Source: Spirodela intermedia
Taxonomy: Eukaryota; Streptophyta; Magnoliopsida; Alismatales; Araceae
Length of the DNA: 64,000 bases
NCBI GenBank assembly: GCA_902729315.2
Contig: LR746267.1
Location: forward strand, 1,479,501 to 1,543,500
Direction of reading: 5' to 3'
Shown here: positions 1 through 12,691 of the stretch, piece by piece
How positions within the stretch are numbered: the first letter of the stretch is position 1
Layout of the letters: the number at the start of each line of letters is the position of its first letter
Notes under the pieces: generated by a model
The model's input: only the letters and a program-made list of their open reading frames with translations
Database searches by the model: none
Told to the model about the DNA's origin: nothing
Made by a program: the position numbers and the translations under genes

Positions 1-158
1 AGAAGGATCTACTAAAAGGTACCTTTACGCATGCATGGTAAAAGGTTTTGAAAGGTTTTGATAGGTTTTGAAGGCTTACATCATATTGACTATGGTACCC
101 GTATGATTTAAGTTGAGATGTTTTGAAATTTATAAATGGCACCTTTATCTTGGTGATT
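1..158 (-). repeat. Dispersed repeat, inverted relative to 44,140-44,297
   Basis: The first 158 bases are the reverse complement, with scattered mismatches, of 44,140-44,297 (and of the unit-2 copy at 62,308-62,465). The match stops sharply at the AATC end and runs off the left edge of the window. It contains short AAGGTTTTG-type direct repeats. At 44.1 kb the same sequence interrupts an antimicrobial-peptide gene promoter, so it is probably the end of an unnamed mobile repeat. I see no coding sequence or known TE motif in it. Confidence 0.75.
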
Positions 159-927
159 ATTTAGAGGATAATATGTTATTAAAATAAAAATTCGTAAACA
201 AAGATCACAATGGTGAAAGAGTTCTCACAAAACTTCCTGTATTTGATTTATTATCACTTTTAGAAGATTTTTAAATTTTCAAACAAAATTGAATTTTGAT
301 TGAATTGACCAGAAAACTAGCCGCTACAAGGCAATGACTGAATTTTGTGTCTTTAAAATATTCTCCTAAGATGAATCCACTGTGATTATGAAGAGAGACA
401 GAAAATTTTATAGTTTTTTGATCATAACAATTTTGGAATTACTATTATGATTCTGCCATTCTCATCTACATAGTACAATTTAGGTGAATCTTGTGATGAA
501 AAGAGAAGTGACTTAGGTCAATCCATATATAGATTTGAGAGATTATGTGCATCAATACATGTTCATACAGAGAAAGTAATAGAATAAAATAGGAAAATGT
601 AGAAAACTAGTTCACCCCCCCCCTTTTAATACTTCACTTAGCCATATCAAACCCAATAGTAAACACATTCTTGATAGGCATCATTATTGACTATAATAGG
701 TCACAAAATAAAAGTCATATTTTTGTAATGTAATACTTTCAAAAATTCTATAATTCAATGCTAAAGTCAAGAACGATCTTTTTATCTAATAATCATTACA
801 AATACAAGAGGTCTTGAAATATCAAGAGGAAAAATTTATTTCCTAGCTATGAAAATAAACATAATAGAGGTTTAATTTTTCTTACACCTAATAACAGATA
901 TGTCCTCTTTGAAATAAAAAATATAAT
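159..927. other. AT-rich intergenic sequence, no gene seen
   Basis: This stretch is AT-rich and stop-rich in all frames. It has a C10 run at 615-624. It ends with ATAAT (923-927), the left target-site duplication of solo LTR A. Because LTR A inserted here and the right flank (4,152 on) leads into a minus-strand Copia gag relic, this stretch is probably more of the same decayed element, but I could not identify a domain in it. Confidence 0.5.
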
Positions 928-3900
928 TGATAAGTCTTCATTATCATGAGTTAATAATTAGTAAATAATATAGTTTTAACCTTAACTCATGATAAATAGA
1001 CTTATATTTGTGTTATAGTGTGAAAAGTAGTTTTCAATCGATTAACGTGAATTTTTGGTAATTATGTGATTTTATATGATTTTATATGATTTTTACAGAC
1101 TTACTTTTGAGATAAATGAAGGAAAAGAAATTAAAATAAAAATAGCAAAATGGGGGGGACCCACTGGTCAACTAGGCGCGCAAGGGGGTCGGAAGTGTAG
1201 TTGGGCAGGAGCTGTGAGCATGGGCTTGAGCGGCTTGAATTGATGGGGGCATGTGTGCGCCACTCCCCTTCCATGTCACCGGTGGCCAGCCGACTGTGGG
1301 GCAAGGACTAGTCGTACACACGTGAGAAAGGAACTTGATCGAAAATGTAATATTACTATATATTCACCACAAACTTTGGTGCACAATCGATGTGGGACTA
1401 AACGTGCGTCACCTTCCCTAGAAAGGGCAGCAATTGGCGTGGTTCAAATCCTCCTAGAGTCAAAATTCATATTTTTTTATCTCATTATCGTGGCTTTCTT
1501 ACAGATCGCCGTCTGAAGGATTAAGCAACCAAAATTGCTAGATCATCAGTGAAAATCTCATCAACGTGATTTGCGGAGCATTGTTATTAAAATTGTTGAA
1601 TGATTTACAATAAAAGGATTGCAAATCCATCAAGCATTTTCGATTGATCGACGAATAAGCCGTCGTTGGGAAGAGGACGACCCGCTAGGAGATGAGTCGC
1701 CACCTCCTAAGAGCGTACTGGATGCAATGAAGAGCCACCTCTTTCTATGTAGACCTGAGGATGAAGCTCTGTGACACGTGCCTCACCTCCATCCAACTTC
1801 TCTCCATCAGGTGACAACTATTGGAAAGTCGCAAAGTCGCCGTTTTTCCACTCCATCGGAGACGATTTGAGGACCCATTTCATTGATCTCTAGATTTTGC
1901 AAGGAGATCTAGAGATTGCCCATGTCGTCTTTGTCCAAAGAGAGCCTTTGTGGCTATGAACACTACATCAGGATTCTGGTGCATCGTCGACACATCGCCA
2001 TCGTGACACCGGAACTTTATTTTCCTACTTTAACTTAATTTTCGTTTCATTTATTGATAATTTTCTGATTTTAAATTTACCAAGATATATTTCATTTCAT
2101 TACAATTCTTCTAGCTTTTACAGATTTTAATTTGATCAATTAAATCATTTGTAATTACTTACATAAGAATCGTCGGGCAGCACTCTATTTTGGCTTGATT
2201 CGCATTCGCTGGGTGCTGATGTCATCCTGATGTCCGCACCCTTATTTCCTTTTTTTGTGAATTTTAAATATTTTTCTTTTTCATTTCTTAGTGTAAAATT
2301 CATAGAAAATAGTATTCTTTGTAGAAAATTCTGAATAATTACTAGATAGGATATTACATCCCTGTGATTGACTTGGAAAATTATTGCTAGTTTTGAAAGT
2401 TTTATTAAATTATAATTGATATATTTGTTTAAAAATACTTCAAAATATCTGAAAAATCATATTTTCTAGTTTTATAAATTTTAGATTCACGTGATTTAAT
2501 ATACAATGACTAAGTCACTGATAAGTCTTCATTATCATGAGTTAATAATTAGTAAATAATATAGTTTTAGCCTTAACTCATGATAAATAGACTTATATTT
2601 GTGTAAAAAAATGATTTGTGGTTTTCAGTTGATTAATGTGAATTTTTGGGTAATTATGTGATTTTATATGATTTTTATAGTCTTATTGAAGAACAAGAAA
2701 TAAAAATGAAAAAATTGCAAAATGGGGGACCCGCTGGCCAGCAGGGCCTGCAAGCGGGTTGGAAGCACAGTTAGGGAGTAGCCGCGAGTAGGGGTTCGAG
2801 CGGCTTGAGCTTGGACTGATAGGGATGTGTACGCCACTGCCCTTCCACGTCACCTGTGGCCAGCCGGCTGTGGGGCAAGGAGTGGTTGTACACGCAAGAG
2901 AAGGGACTTTGCTTATAAAGCTAACATTACTATATATTCGCCCGAAAAGTTGGTGCACAACCGATGTGGGACTAAATCCGTGTCACACCTTCCTCACAGG
3001 CGGGCGACTGGCATGGGTTCAAATCCTCCCAAAGTCAAAATTCATATATTTTTATCTAATTATCACGACTTTCCTACAAATCGTCGGTGAAGGATTAAGC
3101 AACGAGAATCGCTGGATCATTAGTGAAAATCTCGTCAACGTGCTTCGCAGAACATTGCTACTAAAATTATTGAACGATTCATGATAAAAGGATCACAAAT
3201 CCATCGAGTAAATCATCTCCGATTGATCGACGAACAAGCCGTCGTCAGGAAGAGGACGATCCGCCGGGAGATGAGTCGCTACCTCTTGAGAGCGTACCAG
3301 ATGTGATGAAGAGCCTCCTCTTGCTGCGTAGACTTGAGGATGAAGCTCCCTAACACGCGCCCCACCTTCATCCAGCTCCTCTCCATCGGGTGACAGCCAC
3401 CAGAGAGCTGCAAAGTCACCATTTTTCTGCTCTGCCAAGTGACAGCCGCCGGAGACAATTCGACGACCCACTTCATTGATCTCTAGACTTCGCGAGAAGA
3501 TCTAGAGATTGCCCACGTCGTCTTTGTCCAAGGAAAGCCTTTGAGGCCGTGGACACTGCACGATGATCCTCCCAAACGCTCAAGATTCCGGTGCATCATC
3601 GACGCATCGCCGTCGCGACACCGGAACTCTTTTTTCCTGCTTTAAATTTAATTTACGCTTCATTTAGTAATACTTTGTGTGATTTTAATTTACCAAACTA
3701 TACTTTGTTCAATTACGATTCTTTCGGCTTTTACAAATCTTATATTGATTAATTAAATCGTCTGTAATCGCTTATGTAAGAATCGCCAAGTAGAACTCTG
3801 TTTCTACCCGATTTGCGTTCGCCAAGCGTTGACGTCATCTTGACGTCCGCACCCTTATTTTCTTTTTTTTTGTGAATTTTAAATATATTTCCTTTTCATT

Positions 3901-4146
3901 TCCTAGTATAAAATTCATAGAAAATTGTATTCATTGAGAAAAAATCTGAATAATTATAAAATATTATATTACATCCCTATGATTGACTTGAGAAATTATT
4001 TCTATTTTTAAAAGTTTTATTGAATTATAATTGATATATTTATTTAGAAATACTTCTAAATATCTAAAAATTCATATTTTCTAGTTTTATAAATTTTATA
4101 TTTGTGTGATTTAATATACAATGACTAAGTCACGTCAGTCACGTCA
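928..4146 (+). mobile_element. Solo LTR A (Gypsy family), interrupted by solo LTR B
   Basis: The LTR starts with TGATAAGTCTTC at 928 and runs to 2,518. Its last four bases (GTCA) reappear at 4,143-4,146 after a nested copy. It is flanked by the 5-bp target-site duplication ATAAT at 923-927 and 4,147-4,151. No internal retrotransposon sequence is present, so this is a solo LTR left by LTR-LTR recombination. Joined length is about 1,595 bp. The family ends are TGATAAG...CACGTCA, and full-length members occur at 18.6-30.3 kb. Many CpG sites have decayed to TpG or CpA. Confidence 0.92.
2519..4137 (+). mobile_element. Solo LTR B nested in LTR A
   Basis: A complete LTR of the same family (1,619 bp, TGATAAG...CACGTCA) inserted in the same orientation into the last nine bases of LTR A. 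The target-site duplication is GTCAC at 2,514-2,518 and 4,138-4,142, which is itself LTR A sequence. The LTR carries a TATA-like CTATATATT near 2,931. It shows antisense open frames (for example 3,193-3,471) that I regard as chance products of its GC-rich part. No internal element sequence is attached. Confidence 0.92.
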
Positions 4147-4549
4147 ATAATCTCATTTCATCAATTGACCCATATTGAGTAGATTGCATGCTAATTTTGG
4201 AAAACAATATACATCATTAATCAATTTATTTACATGTAATCTTTTTACGACAACTCTAGTTTTAATACCTTCAATTTTAACACTATTCCTACCTTCAATT
4301 AGAACTTCTTACTTAAGAGATGTATTTTTTTTATTTCATATTTTATGTTGAATATTACCATTATCATACCCTTAACATACAAAATTAGATATATTATACC
4401 TTCTTCCTTATCCACAAAATTAGATGGAAAGCTCATCTTCAAATATTTGTATTATCATGACATTCATTAGATTTGACTTCTTTATTTTTATTTTTTAAAA
4501 TTTTTAATTTTATCCTAAATTCTGATGCAAAAAAATGCTCTATGAGTCT

Positions 4550-5192
4550 ATCATTTTTTCTTCATGTGTTCTTAAAAAGCCAAGTCCATATACTTTTCAA
4601 TAGCTATAATAACATTATAAAACTTAAATAGAGGGGTTCTCAATACCTTTATAACATTTTTCATTTCAGTAATATATTCCCAAATGTTATTATATCATTT
4701 AAAATAAATGAAACATGAGAGAACAATTCTTGAACATATTCACTAGATTTCACTAGAACAATTCTTGGAAATTTAATTCTTGTAACCTTATTACCTTTAT
4801 AAAATATAACTTTCAAAATTTACCTTTATCATCTCATAGAAAAACTCTCCTCTAATAGGACATGTTGCAATACAAAAAAGGCCTTAGCATCTTCCTTACA
4901 AAGTTCCTTACCATGTTGTATTGAATTCTTCCTTCTTTATGGCCATTCTCAACTAATTCTCATAACTCATGCAAAATAAAGAATATCCTGATCTTAATAA
5001 TTCAAGATTCATATTTCTCTCGATTATAAAATGACATAAGATTATAAAAATTTCAGAGGGTAACCATTCAACATATTCACAATCAATTCAGTAATCTCTT
5101 CCAAAAATCCTCATGCAAGTAGTTCATGTCCTTTGCTATAATAAAAAATCTTCATGACTTTACTAACCTCTTTCTTCAAGCTCTGATGACGT
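4550..5192 (-). pseudogene. Ty1/Copia gag relic with degenerate primer-binding site
   Basis: Read on the minus strand, fragments resemble Copia gag: a LVENG-KEEE stretch near 4,950, a KEDAKA-like stretch, and near 4,600 a LRTPLFKFYNVIIAIEKYMD stretch like the family LRSLPxKFxxVVxAIEExKDL region. A sequence close to the tRNA-Met primer-binding site (TATCAGAGC-like, here ATCAGAGC) lies on the minus strand at 5,178-5,192, at the right distance upstream of gag. Stops and frameshifts are frequent. The downstream part was split by solo LTR A and is not recognisable. Recognition is by eye only. Confidence 0.55.
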
Positions 5193-6439
5193 TTTAATGA
5201 CCTCCTTGGCAGAAAATATCAAATATGATGAATCTAAGGTTCTGATCACACTTTTTAAGGAAAAAAGGCTATAAATTGATTGAATGAGAGAATAGAGAGT
5301 AGTTCATTGGATAGAAAAAACACTTAAAATCAAAATGTTTTGAAGCACATACAAAGAGGAGAGAGAGAGTATTTAAATATGGTAGAAAAGGCTCAAAAGT
5401 GGGATGCCACCCTTTACCCTAACAATGTTTTCTTAAAAAAGGTAATGAATGTCACATTCAGCCATTGATGCGTTTTTCCTCTCCTTTTGACTATTTTGCA
5501 TTAAATATCCAGTCTTGCTATTTACGATAATTTCTTGAGAAACATAGAAAATTTGGAAAGATAAATTTCATAGAGATAATAAGGTTACAAAATAAAACCT
5601 CAAACTACCTATTAAAAATTTGAAATTCTTTTTATGAAACATTGTGAATCTTTCTCAGACTTATTTCCTCGTGTTCCATTTATTCTTAATAATTTGAGAA
5701 TATTTTAAAACAGATATTAAAAAAATAAAAATCTTAACAACTTATTCAGAAGTTTTCATATAAGTTTGGTACTATTACTATAGCTATTATAGAGTTGAAG
5801 GACTATCTATTTATCCTTTAATAAATAAATGAGTTTTTTTATTAACACATTAAGAAAAATAAATAAATATGTTAGAAAATCTCAAAACTAGGTATTTTAA
5901 GTTAAACTTGAAATTTAAGAACAGGAGAAAAATTGTAAAGACATTGCTAATCAATGATATGATAATAGAGGTAGAGGAACTCATCACAATTGAGGCTTTG
6001 AAAGAGGTTATAGTAGATTCAACTTCGTACATGAGAAACATGAGTGTGGTAATAGTCAAAATCAAATGAATAACTTAATTTTAATTTTGTAAGAAATATT
6101 AATATATTGAAGCCTATTGTTGGGACAAGGCAAAATTAGGGAACAATATTATAGAAGAGAGTTCTAAAATAGTGCAACATAATTTTTTTAAGATGGTCAT
6201 TTTGAGAAGTATATTATACATCTATCATCAAGAAAGTCACAATAGGCAGTAAAATTGCCTTTCAATTAACAATGCAATCTAAGAGAGTAAAGATATAATC
6301 TATCAAAAATCTCTTCTTATCTCAATTGCCAACGTAATCTTAACTGACATGATTAAAAAATTGACTAATGTCACTACGTTTTTAAAATACTAAGCTCAAA
6401 TCTGAAGCACCTCTAATGTAATGAAGTATCTGTTTACAA
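5193..6439. other. AT-rich sequence, no gene seen
   Basis: No gene recognised. The part just after 5,192 could be the LTR of the minus-strand Copia relic, since it abuts the primer-binding-site remnant, but I could not define its ends. The two overlapping short open frames at 5,850-6,069 lie on opposite strands of the same AT-rich DNA and look like nothing known. Confidence 0.5.
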
Positions 6440-8600
6440 TCTTCTAGTAGACCTTTCTTAGATGTTTCATACACTTGCTAGTCATACTAACAACATGAGA
6501 AATGATAGGTTGAGTGCATTTCATAGCATACATGATGTTACCAATTACACTCATATATGAAATTTTTCTCGTCACCTGCATTTCTTTCTTCATCTTCAAT
6601 AAATCTTCAAGTGACAATTTAAAATGAGCCAATAGTGGAATACTTATAGTCATGAACTCTTTTATGCTGCACCACTTTAATATTTTGTCCACATACTACT
6701 TTTGAAACTAGTACAACCTTCTAGTGTTGCAGTCTCTATATATTTGTATACCCAACTTTTTCTTTTCTACTCTATGATCTTTTATCTCAAATTCATTTCT
6801 TAATTAAGATTTCAAATGATCAATATTTGAAATATTTTAGTAAAAGTTATTACATCATCAAGATATAATAACAAATAAATAAATCAATTATTTAGAGGCT
6901 TTTTGTGATATACACAACTATCATAATAAGTTCAAACAACATTATGACTTAGCATAAATGTATCAAACCTCTGGTACCACTGTCTTATAAATTATTTCAA
7001 TTAATAAATATTTCTAAAATAAGAATATGTAGTTTTCATTAGTTAAGAACTATAAAACTTTATGGTTGATAAATGCAGGTTTCTTTTTCTATCTCACTAT
7101 GTAAGAATATACTCTTAACATCTAACTATTTTAAATCAAAAATAGCAAGTCAAACATGAATTGATGTATGTCTCACCACAAGATAGAATACCTAATTCGA
7201 ATCAATGCCCTCTCACTATGTGAAATCCTTTACCACCAAACATGTCTTAAATCTAGCACCTAACTAGTCATGATTCTTTAATTTTTTCAAAGTCTATTTA
7301 TACACTATAATCTTTTCACCAGATATTACTTTCAATAATTTACGTGTGTTGTTCTTCTATATAGACTCCATCTCCTCTTCTATTACACTTATAAGATTCA
7401 TTTGAAGTAATAGTCTTTTATCAAGAACATTTTTTGTCACCATGAACTTCACCAATAACCCATAGAGCAAAAACTACCATGTTAGAATACCAATTAGGTG
7501 ACCTAATCATCTTTTGCTACTTATTTTTCAGAAATTTAAACTTCTAGGGACTTGGTGTATGGTACTACTCTCTAGTACACCTTATATTTACATTATCTCC
7601 TCTTATCATACATTATCTTTTTAGAGCTTCACCTCTAGCTCTTCTTATTTGTTACTAATTTGATCTCTATTTTCCATTCTTGAATTTTCTCCCACTCTGA
7701 GCATCACAAATTCATCAAAGGTCCCATATCTCTTGGTCATGAACTTAGATGATTGATGATCAGTACACCAACCAAATATGGCTTTGCAACCTCTATTTGT
7801 GTATATCCTGTGAAAATTTACTTCTTTGCACTTAGCTCCAACTTGTCACTTGAGACAATTGCTAGTCAATACAACTGAAAAGTGTTCAGTGAAAATAATT
7901 AGAGAAGAATCGAACAACACCTCTTCAAGAGTTTCCAACTCAATAGCTATAAAAAAAAAGTTATTCACTAAGTAATATGCCATGTTGAGAACTTCTGCCC
8001 AAAAATTATTTGATATCCTTGCTTAAGATGACATACTTCTTGCGTTTTATAAAATTATTATGTTCATTTCTTTCACAACACCATTTTGTTGTGGTATCTT
8101 CACTATAGTGTGATGTTGAATGATGCCTTCATTATTGTACAACTCATCAAATTCATTCAAGGAAAACTTCATACTATTGTTTGTACAGAGACATTTGATT
8201 AGCTTGTCAATTTATTATTCAATCAATGTCTTTCATTGCTTGAATGTGGTGAAAGTCTCCTCACTCCTCTCCTTCAGAAAGTAGACTTAAGCTTTCCATC
8301 AAAAGTCATGAATGAAGGGTATCAAATAACTTGCACCATCTTTCAAGATAACTAGAGTAGAAACCAAAAAATCAAAGTGGATGTAACCCATAATACCCTT
8401 AGTTCTATGAATTTTAGCATTAAATTTCACCTTCCATCACTTTCCAAAGGCATAATACACACCAAAATCTAGGTTTTTTTAGTATTTTCATTCACAAGAA
8501 AATCATGCTTTCTCAAGTCCGAACCTATGTCAGTCATATGGCCCAACTACATGTGTAATATTTTAATACAATCATCCAAATCTTGTGTCACATTAACACT
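6440..8600 (-). pseudogene. Ty1/Copia pol relic (pre-integrase, integrase, RT, RNase H)
   Basis: On the minus strand, domains appear in the normal pol order. A GAG-pre-integrase piece lies near 8,440-8,380 (VKFNAKIHRTKGIMGYIHFD). An integrase piece at 8,250-8,080 includes VKIPQQNGVVKEMN. A reverse-transcriptase piece near 6,960-6,850 carries the catalytic YLDD at 6,854-6,865. An RNase H piece at 6,692-6,444 includes SVIGNIMYAMKCTQP. Many stops and frameshifts break it, so it is inactive. Its order relative to the gag relic at 4.55-5.19 kb is wrong for a single element, so two separate Copia remnants are present. Confidence 0.8.
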
Positions 8601-11600
8601 ATCAATAATAATATTATTAAACAGTCATTAAAGCCTACCAATCAGCTTTGCCTTCATCTTGATAACACTTCTATTGTTGTGAACAAAATTATCAAATTTT
8701 AAATATTTTATACTGAATTCGAAAAATAATTAAAATTAAAGTTTGGTGAAATCAGGTCATCCACAGGGATGATGGTCAATCTCAATGTGTATTTTTTTTC
8801 ATTCTAAAGAATTTTACTAAAATAAAAAGATGTAAAAAAGGATAAAAAAAGAAAATAATCTTCTCCACAATTAAAATTTGCAAATTACTTGAGCTCTATA
8901 TATTCAATTTTAATCATTGCTGATATTCAGAAGTGATAAATGACTCAAGACTGCAAAATATTCCAAAGAAAATGGAGGAGAAAAGCAAAAAAGTAAAAGA
9001 GAATTAAATGATAGAACATACACCTAAAATCAGGAAAACATGGGAGGAGAGAGAAAATACGACCACTAGTGGGGTTTCTCCATTGGAAGTGAAAAAGGAA
9101 AATAAACTTGAGTCAACTACTGATAAATGATAACTGATATTTTGAAATAAATATACGAAAATGGTCAGAAAAAAGTCAATTTTCATAAGAAATAGTAAAA
9201 TTAGAAGGGAAAATAAAAAATGGAAATAAAGCCACAAACCCATCCATGTTGGTTACCCAAGAATAGAGTATCATTGTACAGAGAAAATGGAATGGAAATG
9301 AAAATGCCAATTTAAATGCTTAATGATGTCATCTATATCACCCAGATGATGAAATAAGCTAAAACGAAAATAAAATCAAGTCAATTGGAAACCTAATTCG
9401 CAAACACCATCTATCACTCTACTCAACTATCACCAAAAGATAGAGTACCAGAAAATGAATGTCAAATTGTCTAAAAAGTGGAAAAAAATAAATAGATTGA
9501 AAGCCTTAATCTCATTGTTTGTGTGTTGCACAGACAATGGATTAATAAGGAACGAAAATAGATGTAATAAAAGGAGAAATCAAACTTGTAAATAACTAAC
9601 ATTGCTCTGCTTGTCTCCACCTATAACCAAAGAGAACTTGGCTTGAAAATCTTGCAAAGCCCACTAATCTTCTACTCTTTATCATCTAGAAAGATTCCTC
9701 CCTTTTCTGTAGAGCTTCTTTCTGATTTTCATGCAATAATATATCAAAAATCATTGTGAAAACCAGAATTATCTTCGTCCATTTCACCACCCAAAATAGA
9801 GTAGAGAAGATAACCTACACTTGGATGACATCACATGACCTGTTAATGTGGCCCAAATTTACCAACTTGTCCCATAAACCCTTAATATATCTTCATCGTG
9901 ATGTGATCATGAACTTTTATATTATATTCTCATTATCTTGATAATTTGTAGATTACAAAAAATAGCTGAAAACATGTCTTCATAAATTCCCTAAAATTTT
10001 CAAGATAAATCTATTTTCCAATTTGAACTTCATGAGTATTTTTTTTCAATTTTAAAATAATTCTCAAGACTATAAACCTTGGATAATCATGTTAGCACAT
10101 GGATTAAAAATGAAAAATATATTTATTTAACATAAATCATAAAAGAATAGTAAGTTAAATATAAATTCATCACACCACACTCAAGCCAATGCTAATAAAG
10201 TTAAATATAATCATGTTGAGAATTTCGGCTTGTAAAGCCTTCATAAGTTTAATAAAGATTCACACTAGCTAGTCCAATGTTCGGAGCTTTGGATTTTTTT
10301 TAATTACTTTATTAGATTCTGAAATAGTGCATCAAACAAGACATTTGTTCTGACTGCGAAGTAAATTGTAAGCCTCGGTTAAGTCAAGTGATCTCCAATG
10401 TACCATACAGCCTATGACCATTGTTTTCCATTAATGAAGCGTAAAGAATTACTATAAATCAATAAATTAAAATGGAATACTTTGAAATGGCGTCATTTTT
10501 GTGACAAGCATAACCGTCAAGTGAGCATGAGGCAAAAGTTCTGAAAGAGTGTGCTACATGACACGGGGAGACGATTTATTCCCAGCATCTGAGGCTACAT
10601 CTTATCAATCATTTGACTCAAGTGAAATCCAAAACCACTGCATTTGACATCTCGATAACCAATGCATAGTCTTACTTCGGAGTGAGTTGTCGCAAAGTAG
10701 TGGTTTTGGATTTTCCCTCTCAAAAACAGAGCAGAGGTATCTTTAGGGTAATTAACCTGTCATTGTCAAAGAATCAGTCAATTGCTATAAACAGCCTCCT
10801 TCGTCCAGAACACTATTTGTGTATGTACAACCTTCAGTAGACCATGGTTTGTGATTAAATTCCTCAACAATACACATTCGATGAATCCTTGGTGAGGTTT
10901 GAAAAAGCTTGAAACATTTATTGGGAAAGGTATAGAATCCTAGTGAGTTCTCTACGCCAACCTTGCAAATCAAAACTTCACATGCTCGACTTCTTATTCA
11001 AATTTCGTGCAGAAGATATCATCTTGAATCTACCCTCCAATTTCCTTTTCTTTAGACAAGTTCAATTAGAATTAAACTCACCACTCTTGGTGCCATCAAC
11101 CCTGATTTTTTTCCTCCTACTCGTTTGATACTTAGTGATACTTAGGATTTCCATTTTTTTTGGGTGTACAGTGCTCTGCACTGGTTTTGACCATTACATT
11201 CACAAAAAATTGGCGGGATAAAGTCATCAAAATGCCTATTTGACGGGGCCACATCAGATATTTGGAGCTTTTTCTTGTTGACCTTCCCGTCGAGTGCGAT
11301 GCAAAGTCAAGGGCGGCGACGGATGGAAGTGCTGCCACACCGTTTTCTTAAGTGAAGTATCCCCTTTTGTCCTAGTCTCATGTTACCATCATTCAAAGTA
11401 TCCAAGTCTTAGCCAGTACATTGTTTGAACAGGTTAACATTTTAAACGTTCATCGTAGACGACTTCATTGTGGAGTTACTCGTGCAAGCAGGTCCTCTGT
11501 GCACCTCAGTTTTTCCTTTCCAAGACTGACAGGTTCGCATTTTCTTGATGACTTCGTGTTGTCAAATTAGTCGAAATATGACTCATGACATGTTCAATCT

Positions 11601-12465
11601 TTACGAAACTTATGTATCTCCGCTTTCGTTGACTCCAGTTTTTTTGGAATTATCGCGTTTTAAAATAATGTGGTTATATCGACTGTAGGATGGTTCAGGC
11701 TTTCAATATTGAACACAAATCTTCTGGGAGATGGCTTAGACTTCACCAAGGTGATGGTTCACTTTGTAGCGAGACCCAACGGCCTGTATAATCGAATGTT
11801 GTTGAACCTAAGATAGTAATTTCAGCAGTAACATAGCTCCAGATATTGCACCCACTGGTGTGAATTTTCCACAAAGAAATTAATGTTTTGCAGGATATGA
11901 AAGTTTTTCCAGGTAGGAAGTAGATAAGAAAAACAAGCAGTGACCTTGTCAAGAGCCGCCAACGGAGACTTAGGACCACCTTACTTTGGAGAAACTAGGT
12001 TTGAGTGCTGAGGATGCGTATGAATAACGTTTACGGCCGCTATTAGGTTAAGATTTACACACTAGGCTGCGGGCAACAAAATCGTATTATTTTCAGACAC
12101 GTGGCTCCATTCGTTGGAGCACTAATTTTCACAGGTACCGATTTTTCAAGTTGGTATCTGGTAACCAGAATACCCTTGCAGTTGGTAGGCGGCAACATAT
12201 CCAGGACGAATAAGAATAAAGCCGACCAGGTAGAAACCAGACATTGGGACGAAATAGATGCGTGGAGACGAGAACAATGGCCCACTTCGTGGCTGCATTT
12301 TTTTCTTGTTTACCTTATCCTTGGAAAGATTTTCGTACCCCAAAAATAGCCACCTATCTGCTGCACGACTCTGCTGGGTCATGGGGAAGGGAAGAAGAGG
12401 TCAGCAAGAAAAGATGCGGCGACCTGTTCGCCAAACGTCAGATAAGACTAACGAGCGCCCTGCCA
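8601..12465. other. Long intergenic stretch, no gene seen
   Basis: I see no convincing gene on either strand. Positions 8.6-10.2 kb are AT-rich and probably old transposon DNA. From about 10.3 kb composition becomes more GC-balanced and leads into the promoter of the antimicrobial-peptide gene at 12,692. Short open frames here (for example 9,004-9,243 minus, 10,785-10,973 minus, 11,743-11,979 minus) have no recognisable domain, signal peptide or conserved neighbour and are not annotated as genes. Confidence 0.5.
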
Positions 12466-12577
12466 TTGACATATGCGTACGCATTGACGTCTTTCCCTGG
12501 TGACGAAATATACAACGAAACATCTGCGACGACGCGCGTAGTTCCTTCCGGCCCACCCTACTACTTACTATAAATAG
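12466..12577 (+). promoter_or_regulatory. Promoter of the basic MiAMP1-like gene (W-box cores, palindrome, TGACG, TATA)
   Basis: A TATA box, CTATAAATAG, lies at 12,568-12,577, about 115 bp before the ATG. TGACG motifs (the core bound by TGA-type bZIP factors) occur at 12,485-12,489 and 12,501-12,505; the second reads TGACGAAA and sits 63 bp before the TATA box. A perfect 12-bp palindrome, ATGCGTACGCAT (12,473-12,484), is flanked by two TTGAC W-box cores (12,466-12,470 and 12,484-12,488). Motifs are seen directly; factor binding is inference. Confidence 0.65.
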
Positions 12578-12691
12578 CACGGATCGGGGCCGGGGGAACA
12601 GCAGCTCATTACCGCTCGACAGGCACAAAACCCCCTGAGGTACCCATACTTTCGGATTCTTCTCAAGTCCTACCATCGCCTAAGAAAGGAT

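Noticed and set aside
5850-6069. Overlapping 66- and 71-codon frames on opposite strands
   Set aside because: Low-complexity AT-rich DNA with no family resemblance, probably in Copia remains.
12244-12573. 109-codon plus-strand frame upstream of the 12,692 gene
   Set aside because: It covers the promoter and ends at the TATA box, has no recognisable domain, and several overlapping frames compete.
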